Part shown: positions 32,001 to 44,000 of the stretch, one piece after another
Layout of the letters: each line of letters opens with the position of its first letter
How positions within the stretch are numbered: the first letter of the stretch is position 1
DNA from: Anaspis maculata
Lineage: Eukaryota > Arthropoda > Insecta > Coleoptera > Scraptiidae
Direction of reading: 5' to 3'
DNA: 64,000 bases
NCBI GenBank assembly: GCA_949128115.1
Contig: OX421961.1
Location: 85,357,277-85,421,276 of the forward strand
The notes under the pieces: model-generated
What the model was told of the DNA's origin: nothing
What the model saw: only the letters and a program-made list of their open reading frames with translations
Databases searched by the model: none
Program-made: the position numbers and the translations under genes

Positions 32001-35000
32001 GGATGCTTGCTCAACCTTGTAGCTGTTTTTCCTTCCATTTTCCAATTAGATCCCCTTCCTAAATGATCAAAATCATTTCCTACGTCGCTGGATACGTAGA
32101 TTGCTGGATTCCGCTAAAGGTGCGTTCAATCAGCTTATTCAGCCGCAAGATTTAATTTTAATCGTAAGCGCTGCATCGCTTATTGGCTTTTCTGAGGAGG
32201 CTGGCTCATAATAGCCAATGGGCGTCGCTGCGCTTGCGACTAAAATTAAAACTTGCGGCTAAATAAGCTGACTGAACGCACCTTGAGAAAGTGTTGTGTC
32301 GCCCACAACAGTGTGCGGTACCCAATATGGACTTGTGCAAGAAGTTTTGTTGAAAATGAAATAAGACTGGTAGCCGAAGTCTAAATCTACAATTTTTCAG
32401 AAATGGGGCATTCCACTTTTTAGCGCATTTTCGTAGGAAATACGCTATTAGCCGCGCTTTGATGTCTGTCCGTCTGTCCGTCTTGTAGTTGAACTCCTCC
32501 TAAACGAAAAGTCGTAGCGGTATCGGGTTTTTTGCAAATTAATGCTGATCGTCTGCGGATGGGAATAGGCGCAAGAAATATTTGGACCACCGCACGATTG
32601 CAAGAAAAAAAATTAAAATGTTTAAAAAGTCGGTATTCAACGCTACGGTGTGAACTTCTGCATCGAGGAATCCAACGATTCCGTTCTAGATACATGCAGC
32701 GAACGAAATATGCGGAAATTGATGAATACATTTTTAGTGGAAGAATCATTTTGATTCCTTTATTGCAATAGAAGATATAATTTTTTTCAAGAAAAGGTTT
32801 CGCCCCGCGATTCCATATTTGTCGGTTTTTAACGCTACAGTGTGAACTTCCACATCGAGGAATCTTGCAAACTGTTCTAGATACATGCATACATCCAGCG
32901 AACGAAAGATTCAGAAAGGAATGAAGAAATTATTTTTCATGAGAAAATCAACTTGATTGATTCATTCTCAAGGAAGATATCTCTATTTTTATGTGGAATC
33001 TATACTTATGCACTTATATGCGGATGCGATTTTCAAGTCGCGGCGCTGCGCTGTGGTTCAACAAGCTGCTTCTGGCTCCGTGCTTGTGATCGATATAGTA
33101 TAATTCTCACTCATTCGGGATATTTTCTAGCTTTGGTTGATGTCATTCTGTTGTTTTACTTCATTATTGACTACTCGTGTTTCCATAAAGTTTGATGATT
33201 TCTTGTGGTAGTTTTGAGACAATCTGTTTACAGGTAACAGTGAACAGTGTACTCACACCGTACAGTGAACACACCGTATGTAACGGCGTCACTCTGCACA
33301 GTGTTGCAACCAACAAAAAAATGATCAAATTATTGCTCTTCAGTTTTTGGAAAAAAAAGCATACGCACATCCAAAGAACCTCAAGCAACATTCAACAGCA
33401 ATTCCAGATATAATGCGTATTGACCACCTTGATTCAAATTTCGCGGGCGGAAGGTCTATGATTTGAGCAGCACAAGCGACAGTGACATCAATCAGCAATC
33501 GAAATCGCGAAATGCAATCCAATGCAATCATTCCGCCTTAACTAATAGCGTTTTCCACTGGTAAGAAAAGTGCGTACTTTTTGCTCTCGTTGTCATAGAA
33601 ACGCACCAGGAAGCCCTGCTATTGGTCCATGGGCAAGGTCAGGGTCAGGGCAGTTAGTGGGCGCACTTTTTTTTCCAGTGGAAAACGCCATATGCTATGG
33701 CTGTGGTTACACTGAGCAAGTACTTGTCACGATCTGTGGCGAAAACAGTTCATGCTCGGAATGAGGGTTAGATACCTCGCGAAAACCTTTTTTCTTTTCT
33801 TACTACTAGCTGTGAACTAGGCTGTTATTGACCTGCTCTAACCTCCCGTCACATGATTAACCGCCCGTCACATTTCATATTCGTTAAATCGTTACAAATC
33901 AGGATTTAATAGTAAGAAAGATAGTATATAAACCACGGTTGTAAACGCTATTATAGCTTTGGCCTTAAATATCTCTACTGCGCTTCAGGATTAAAACTGG
34001 CGCCGCAGCCATAATAACATTCTTTACAACCTTGGTATATAATATATCATTTCACCATGTTTTCTTTATACAAAACATTAACCAAAATCAACAAACCTGC
34101 AGCCAATGCAGTGACGTATTTCTGCTTGAGTGGTAGAACAATCTTCGAAATTGTAATAAAGCCCTTTTCAATATCATTTTCGTCATGCCCCTGTGCGTAC
34201 AGCGTATTCTCCACTTTCAATCTCTGTAGTTCATGCAAAGCTATCTGACGGCGATGTGCTGTAAAAAAATATGTATACAAGCACTTTCAAACGATTTTTC
34301 ATGTCAAGTAACCTACTTGCTACAAGTAGAACGCGCTCGGCTTCGACTTGTTCAGTGGATCCCATGAACTCCCTGGTGGAATTGCACAAATTGAGTGCGC
34401 GACTCGTTTGCGAAATAATCATCTCTTGCTTGCTGACTTCGCTTTGGAGTTCTCGCATTCGATTTGCAATCAATTCCTCGTCATTTTCCCGCTCTTTCGG
34501 AATTTCTTCCACAATCATGGGTTGTCTCGAAACCTGACGAACTGGAGGTGTACTTGCAGACTGGGTCTGCTGTTTTCTATAGAAGCTGACCGTGTGAGTC
34601 AAAGGCAAGACACTATCGCCGTCAACAATGTACGTGGGATAATCGTTGGATTTTCTAGGCGGAGATATCACCTTCATTGGCGACTTGAACTCGTTATTTG
34701 CCTGGAATTTCTTATAATTGAAAGAGTGGGACGGCTCAGTACCCTAAAAAATACCGTGAACCAAAAATCAAACAATGTATGCACCTATTCGTAGGTGGGT
34801 ACATAAAGTATGGCGAAAAAAAAATTGGAAGTCATATATGCTTGACAATTCAACTGACATACTCACTTGAATGCAACCAATCAAGTGACGTTATTTCAGC
34901 GATTTCCACCAATCAGGCCATGATTAGATGGGAATTGCACTAGTGTAACATCTAATACGAAAATAAACATTAACTTAAAACTCAGGAAATGTTTGATATG

Positions 35001-38000
35001 GTTTCGCTTGAATTGTCATGCCAAATACAGCTTGAACTTTTCGCAGTTTCAGGAATTTTTCGGATTTAGACGATTCGTGCTTGTTGGACAGGGAAATGAC
35101 TAGAAGTGTGAGCAGTTCCGAGTCAACAACCACTTAAATCTACAGCTCAAAAATTTCCAGTAACTGCTTACTGTTTAATTGTACCTATGAGGTAAATGAA
35201 AAATGAATTACTGAAACGTGTTGCTTTGGGTTGATTATGATGAGATGGTGATATTTTAGGGGAATGATAAGTAAAACGAAAAATAATATATCAACTAAAA
35301 TTACTTGTGCCGAGCGTTTAGGTGGTGTTGGACCTTGCGTCTCATCATAAGCCAAAGCCTCATCTATGTAGTCGTCCATGTCATCCAAAACATCTGACAA
35401 ACCACTTGACTCGCTCTCATCAAATATTTGCTATTGAAAGAAAAAACAAGAAAAACGTGTATGAATGTTTTTCAACAAGCTTCCATACTTACTCTTTTCA
35501 CTGGAGTTTGTTTCTTGCACACGGCCATAAGGATATCGCGACCCAAACTCGTGTCAGCATCATCCGACCCAATGCTGCGCTCAAAACTGCAGGTAAAATA
35601 ATAAATACAAATTATGGACGTATTTTGATTTGGAAAAATCACGAATTTATTTCCTTATCACAGTAGGTACAAAAAAAATCAGTCTTAAAATTTAAAAAAA
35701 AAACAAAAAACCGAAACCCAACTTAAGTAAGGCACAACAAAAACAGAATCCAGTCTGTTACTTTATCCCACCTGCTATTTGGCGTTGGAGAATGGCTATC
35801 AGTCTCTGTTTGGGACTCGATATCAGTCAGACTTGGATAGAGTCTGCCCTCCTTGGTAGGTGACACTTTGATGCGTTTTACATCACTCAGGACTGCTGTG
35901 ACATTTGGACTGTCGCCTTTGCCTACAAAATTAGTTTCAAATTGAAGATCAGTTTCAGTTCTTTCTAGTTTGCGACAATGTAAGTTGTACTCGAGTTGTA
36001 CAATGGATCAACTTACTTGTTCTCTTATTACTACAGCTAGGACGTTTATCGTCACTTTGAGTCTGTGCTGATTTGATTTTTATGGATGTCGCAGGCGGCA
36101 ACATGGCAGTTTCTTCAGTCACGCTAGCAATATCATCTGGCTCTTCTTCAACAATCACCTAATAAGCAAATCAATTAATAATTGCCATACGATCAACAAA
36201 ATATACAATTCCGAAGATTGATAACATTTCCATTTGGCTTTGAAAACAAAATAAAATAAACTAATCAAAAATGAAAGTATTCCACCCCAAAATTTTACCT
36301 GATTTTAAAACGGTCAATTTTGTTTTTGTAGGTCAGCAGCCCAGTGGCGACGCCAGGTGGGATCGGGGGGGGGGGGGGGCAGGCCCCCACTAAAAGACCT
36401 TCGGCCCCCACTCAAAAAAATCTTAGGGTGGCCATTCATGTTCACGTCTATAAATCAAAAATTGTGATTCTACATTCAGAAACAGTGATTTGATTTTGCA
36501 CGCCTTTACATATCACCCTGTAAAAAATATGTTTGCAGTTTTTTGAGGTTTGAATCCATTAAAACAGAAAAATCAGGGATGGGGCTGCTAACCTGCTAAA
36601 ACAAAATCAAAATCCTGGGGCTATAGAAAGTTACACCCCATTAAAATCAAGCAAAGTTTTGGAGTGTAACACTTAATTTTTGAGTAGTTTACCTCCGGTT
36701 CCACCAAACCTTTACCAACGAATTAAATGTATCACTCTCATAGTAACTAAGCAACTGGCCATGCTATTGGCTGGTGCATAGCAACTATCAGCGTGATAGA
36801 TTTAATCCGCTCATTAAACTATGGTGGGATCAGAGGTTTGAGTTATTCACCGTCAGTTCCACAAAAAAGATGATCAGCGATCAAGGCTGATTGCAGATTA
36901 ACTGAACTTTTTTCTGCTGAATGCTAGGTGATTACTGACGAAAAATGCCTGAAAACTATACTAGACCCATCATCTTTCCCTTATTGAGAGACAAACCATC
37001 ATTTCCATTGATAGTTAGCTACAAATTGACAAACAAAAATCGCAAATCAACTAATCTTGTATTATCTGTTTTGTGGAACCCACGGTCAATATTGATAATT
37101 CAGGGCCACTGGATTGGAGGATCAGTTGAATATGTGACATCAGAGACAACTAAATTAGTAGAGCCGCTACGCGACAAAATAATGAGATATACTAGAGCTA
37201 TGGAACTTGGTACACTCCTTCCGAGAACTGTTTAGTGTTGGGAACAATTCTGTCCGAGGTGCCAACTAAAACTACACCTGCGTCCAAAATGGCGGCCGTT
37301 TTTCATTATAGATAGATCTTCATTTCATCCCATTTTACCAATGCCAGGTGTGGAATATGTGAAAATCTCATATTCATCCGATTATATTCCGCAGGATGTC
37401 GATTTCCATAAATTGAACCATTCTGAAACTGATGGTAACCACAACAATCGTGACAGATGCTCGATTTCATGTGTACGGGGTGTTCACGCGAGATGAGACC
37501 TCCTAACTGAACGCTTCTCCTTAAAGGTATTTTGTAAAAACAAAAACGAATCCTTGATAATTTTTTCAGCAGTTTTGAAAAATGTTCATCACATTGGTTG
37601 GCACCTTGAACAAAATTATTCCGAATATGCCCTGAAGAAGTGTACCAAATTTTATAACTCTAATATGAAGTGCAGTAACTTTTCACGTAGCGGCCCTACT
37701 AAATAGGAAGTTCGTTGATGCCATGATAAGAAAACTAGTGGGTACCTCTTTATTCCTGTTGAAACGATTCAGTAATATATCCATCTCCTTTTGCCTTTCT
37801 AGCTTTGTACTATTTTCAATCTGTTCTTGAGAAATCGTAGATTTTCCCTCCAACAAAGCTGCCACAGTGTTGGCAATACCAGCCGCTGGTGCTTGCACTG
37901 TTGGTGGTTTGGTTTCAATCTGAACAGGTTTGGTCTCAATTTTTCTTTCTACAGGCGTCTTTGGAGCTGGATACTTTTTGGGCGTGTCTGACGTCTTGGC

Positions 38001-41000
38001 GGGTGTATTCATTGCGAATGGTGCTTTGGGAATGAGGGCTGCACCTTTGTTCCTTTCAAAGAGCGCTTTCCTCTCGGAAACGGACAACAGAGCCGGATCT
38101 TTTTGAGGAGCTTTGCTGGGACTCGGCGTGTGGTTGGATTCGAAAATGGCAGCTTTGTTTGCAATCGTCCCGGCGCGAATTTTTTGAGGCGATTTTGGCA
38201 TGAACTGTTCTTCTGGTTTGTTTCTTTCGACCGTGACTGTGTCTTTGATCACTGCCTTCTTCCCCTCGGGCTTCTCCTGTGAATTATAGTTATAAACTAA
38301 GTGAGCGGCGGAGGTTGTGCGGGTGAAACCCTGCGATTCCTGCAATCACACAACACAAAAATATTGTATAGGTGCAGGGTATTTTAACCATAACGTGTGG
38401 CAGAAGCGAAAGTAGCGTTAGTTGGAAGTGTGTTGGCAAGTTAGTTAAGGCGTTGGTAAAGGTCATAGCAAAGTTGGCTACCAAAAACTGACCCCTTTCA
38501 TATCGAACAGAATGTCACCTAAAACATTTCCCTTAAGGGTGCCCTTACTCAACCTAAAAACTGCTGGCTGGTCTTCAAATCAAAGTAGTTGTGGTCTTGA
38601 GTGGTTTTGTGTCAATGCTATGAGGTGATGCTAACGCCACTCTCTATTCACAGTCGGAGGTGGTCAAATACGACGAAAGATCAAGCTGACATTTATTTCA
38701 AACGTTTCAAACAAGCTTTGTGAATTCGCCTATTTATTGAAGACGATCTTCTGCGCGATACGTGATTTTACGAGTTATTTGTAGTTTGTTTTTTACGTGT
38801 GTGATATCAAGTTAGTCAGTTGGACTGAGGAACGGGTTCCAGCTTGACATTCCTAGGCACCGCACAGCCGCGTTTCGTCGCTCTTTTCATTTCAGCGCTG
38901 TAAACGTCTACAGTGGTCTGCAGAGTTCCCTCAAGTCACTGCCGTTGGGTGCCTTTCGGAAAAGAGCCAAACAGTGCTTCTTCTCCCGTCAGTAACTGGT
39001 ACACGCAGTCATAATTTTTGTAGCGATTATTCATGAAGCAGTTTAGTTTTGATTCTCAGATGGTAAAAGTTTCACTTTCGTTTTCTTGTTCTTTCTCTTG
39101 TCTTGTTTTCTTTAGTTGATGCTATCTTTTGTAAATAGATTTATTTCGGGTTGAGTAGAATAGCTTCAAGCTAGACTCCGCCTTTGGTTCTTTGTTCTAA
39201 TTATGTATTTTTTTTTCCGCAATAAAAGACCATTTATTATTATTATTAAGTGCAGTTATGAATCATTTTGTGCAATGTTTTACTGCAATATGGTTTTACA
39301 ATAATAATTGTAGCTTGCCTTTTTGGCGTCTATCCTTGGAACAAGCAGGAAGTCCCAGCTAAGTTCGAAGTGATCGTACCTGACAACAAGAGTGGACACA
39401 CTACCAGTGCTACTCTGCTGACCTCCCTGTTCTCTCTGCTGCTCCCTGAGCCTCTTAATCTTGGCTTTGCGATCTCGAATATGACTTAGTAATAGGATTA
39501 AATTCAGGACAGTCTGTATACCTAGTGCTGGAGACTTTGGAGCGGCTTACTTTGGAGACGATGTCTTCGATGCTTGGTAATGGATAGGCGTCAAGAAAAG
39601 TAATGCGGTTGATGGTGTGTACAATCAATTATCATCCTTTTCTTATGTCACTGATTTGGTGACAATGACTTACGTTACTTAAGTATGTAAGGTGATTTGC
39701 TCTCTTCGATTACTCCATCTTGGATGAGATTCGCGACTTCTTTTTTGGATGAATAGTTCATCATGGAGAGAATGTTTGCGACATTTTGTAGCGATTGGAT
39801 GACAATCGGCAGATAGATTGCCGAACAGGTCTGGCGACTCAACATTGGCCTGATCCGCACAATAAATTTTTAAAGTCGGTGCTTATCCACCGAAATTGAC
39901 TTTAATCCGGGAGTAACGACCCAGTATATTATCATGCACTAAGATGACATCCGCGCAGAGGTCAGGGAGGACAGAGAGCTTTGAGTTGACGCGAGAATGG
40001 CCCTGCAGTTCCAGAGGGACAAAGCAATGACCGCTGGTCGAGAACGTGATCCCTGGTCGAGAAGCAGAGCTTGACTTTGATTTTGATTGTTGATTTTTGC
40101 AATCGCCCGACAGCAGCGGCGGAGATGGTTAGAAAGCTTGTTTGATGTTTGTTCGTCACGGACAATTCGTCGCAAAAGGAACGACAAAAAAGCACAATGA
40201 CAAGGGGCCTTGTTACACATAAAGACATAAGGGGGCTCAATCAAGAGCTCCGAAAAACACAAGAAAATACAAAAGGGTTCAATAGGGCTCCGAATATCAC
40301 ATGAAAGCACAAAGGACTTACTAGTGCTCCAAAAGTCACGGAAAAATTTAAGGGAGCGGACAGGGCTTCAAGCGATATTGAAGATACAAAGGGGCCCAAC
40401 GGAGCTCCGTGTAACAAAATAACGTAAAATGGGACTAAAGGTGGATATGCTCGCAAAAAAATAAGAATAAAAATAAAAATAAAAATAACAATAACAATGA
40501 AAATGTTGAAAATGAGCTTTCAGATTCGAACATTCATGCTTCAAAATTAGAAATAACAATAAGAAAGGAACTTCAACTTTCCATTCACTGTTGCGTATTG
40601 AAGATGCGCAGATATGTCAACAGTGGTGGCGTAAAAGAGTCTTTGAGGGCGAAATGTTCCCTGAATTCTGCACAAATCATCCTCAATGTTAATAAAATAG
40701 TCAAGTTACGAGGTTAACTTATGTAGAATAATATTCTACAATGTGTTTTAAAGCTTTCCGTGGCTTGTGTTTTCTTCCGTTAATGACGAGATCCTAGCCC
40801 CTCCCAAAAAATACTTTCCGCTGCTTCTGCCCAAGAAATTTCAGAATAAAAATAACAAGTTGAATATTTTCAACTTTCGCTCGAAGATAAGTCGAACGAG
40901 TGACGAAGGCAGTCGAGCTTTGCCGATGACGATGGGGGCTGCTATTCTTAAAACTGTGGGAAAAATCCCCTTGAAGTTTTATGCATCGATGTAGCAAGAG

Positions 41001-44000
41001 TTGCCTAAAGCCGTGTGAGAATGGTTCTCGCCTGTCTTTGGGTAGGCGAGAAACTTCCACGGGTTGTACGACGTGAAGTGTCCCCTTGTATGGTGTCCGC
41101 TGAGTGGGTTCGAAACACGTTACGGGAAACGAACAACTGCGATACAAAACAAATCCGCTATGTCTTCCACACTTCAAGAATACGGATGATCCGCGCGGTC
41201 ACTCTCGCCAAAAAATTCAAATTGAATTCATGCCATATGATTGGGTATACAGGGTGATTCACCACCAAATGGACATAGCTCAAGGGTAGGTCCAGTTTTT
41301 CCAGGCAAACCAGGATCTGGTTTTGAAATTTTTCTAACGCTGTTCGTTTTGAAGCTACAGGGTGATTCATGTATTTCGTAGAATTTTTTGACAAGCCGTA
41401 ACTTCAGAACGCCTCAATGGATTAGATTGAAATTTTGTGGGCTGATTCTTCTATTGATGTCTGATACATTGCCCTATCAAAGAGTTTGTAATTCCCAGAG
41501 CCGGTCTTGAAAAAAATTCAATTTTTTCTTTTCAAAAAAGACATTCTGCATGCATATTATTCAAAATTCATATTCAAAAACTACATAGAACATGCTATTA
41601 ATATCGCAAAAAAAATTGCTTGGCACCATTGAGCTGTCAAAAAAAAATAGAAAATCCTGAAGATTTTTGAGGTTAGATTTTTTGTCAATTAATATTTTCA
41701 AATATTTGCAAATGATCTATTATGGCCCCAAATTTCAGCCATTTCGTCAAAAAAATTAAAATGACATTTTTCTCGTTTTCTCAGTTGCAACAAAAAGTTT
41801 CAGCAGAATTTTCAAAAAATTATTGTTACGTCCCTCAGCTTCGCTTCTATCCTAAATTGAGCTGAAGTTGAGGGACGTAAAAAAATGTTTTAAAAATTCT
41901 GATGAAATTTTTGGTTACTACTGAGAAAACGAGAACAATGTCATTTTTATTTTTGACGAAACGGCTGAAATTCAGGGCCATAATAGATCATTTGCAAATA
42001 TTTGAAAATATTAATTTACAAAAAATCCTAACCTCAAAAATCAATACGATTATCAAAATTTTCTTGACAGCTCAATGGTGCCAAGTATTTTTTTCGCGAT
42101 AATAATAAGCATGTTTCATGTAGTTTCTGAATTTGAAAATGAATTTCGAAAAATATGCATGCAGAATGGCTTTTTTGGAAAACGCTTCGAAGTTTTTTTT
42201 ACAAAGCCGGCCCTGGAAATTTCTGACTGCTTGATAAAGCGATGTGTCAGCTATCAATAGAAGAAATAACCCACAAAATTTTTATCGAATCCATTGGATC
42301 GTTCTGAAGATACGGCTTATCAACCGAACAGAACAGAACAGTGTTAAAAAAATTTCAAAGCCAGATCCTGGTTCGCCTGGAAAAACTGGATCTACCCTTA
42401 GGCTATGTCCATTTTGATGGTGAATCACCCTGTATAGACTGTAAACATCAACAACCTCTGACAAGTGTAACCAATGGTCTGCTTCGTAACGGCGGGCGGT
42501 CTAAACGTGGCGCCATCTACCAGTTATCTTACAAGTTCTCATCAGTGGTATGGTCTATTACTGCAATAATTTAGATTGAAAATTATTGTAGTAGATACCT
42601 ACACTACACATGATATTAATTTGAAATAATGCAATGTAAAAAATCATATACCACCTCAAAAATTCATTTGTATACCTACACCTATTCAAGTATTATCTAC
42701 AGATCAATGATACTGTATGACACTAAACAGAGCAAGTAGGAAAACAACCGTAATAACAACAGCATAAAGCTAAAAACTCTTAACTAAAATTTTGACGACT
42801 GTCATTTTAATGTTTCCAGCGACACCTAGGAGCAATGTTTCAAACTATTTCTTATTCTTATTTTTATTTCTGAAGTATAAATAGGCAGTTGCCGTGCTTA
42901 TTTTTCTTATTTTTCTAATTTTTATCATCATTTTTTGCGAGCATAAATCCACCTTTACTGTCACCTACTCTGAAAACGAAAACCATGAAAAACATAAGGG
43001 AACTCATAAGGGCTTTCACACTTGAGGACACGAACTGTCTGTGAGACGAATTTCCGTTCACGCCATAAAATAGGTCCAATAAAAAGTAAACCTGAACTCA
43101 TTACCTCAACGTTTTATTGTGAGGTTATTATTAAGGAATTAACGTTGGGTTATTTTGATTTAGTTGAATAAACTTGTTACAATAATATTATGTAGGATGT
43201 CTCTCTGGCAACCTGTCCCCAATTAAGTAAAAACAGTATGGGACTTCGCGAAAGGCGCGAAGGGCTATAGAGTATAATAGACCTTCTCATATAGGTTGCG
43301 GGAACATAACCGTCAGCTTGGCACCCGCTATGGCAACATTGCAAGTATGCCTGACGTGGCAACTGCGCAATGCGCATTTTTTTCAACGTTGAATTGACAT
43401 AAAACGCTCGCACAAGCGCAGAAAGGGTGCCAAGGTACCGCTGTAGAGATTCGTTTGTTTTTAACATTACTCAGACAAATCTTGAGTTTAGCACAATTAT
43501 TTTTTGATAAAGTGGCAATTGGTCAATAAATCATCTATATAATTTATTACAACTAAAGAAAATGGTATTCAGAAGTACTAGTGAAAATAACATTATACCA
43601 TATACCCATCTTTAGCGCGCCATTTTTGTTCCCGCGACCTATAGGCGGTTCCCTTTCCTCGCAGCTCGTGCGCAGGTCTTCCCATAGACTAAACTCACTG
43701 AGTCACTGATTCAATTGGCTGTTTAAGCAGGAGCGCTTATCGATCAGGCAGCTAGGGTTGGGGTTGATTGGCGACGGCGCCAATATAGGTGAACCTGCGC
43801 CCCGAGGACCCCAGGTAAATGAGAATGGCTATACGGGACAATATTTTGATGCACCCACAACAATGGGAATTTTTTCAGGTGCATTCTCAAAAATTCAAAC
43901 AGAAATTGAGGTGTTTCACGTTGCTTATTGCCTTTTACAGAATCGCTGGGTTTCACGTTGGGTCCATTTTATTTAACATGAAACAATAGGGAAATATAAT

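Noticed and set aside
39330..39480. Minus-strand Lys/Arg/Gln-rich open stretch that might be an extra anillin exon
   Set aside because: Anillin exons 4 and 5 join in phase without it and it has no family similarity; it lies beside the decayed Gypsy fragment.
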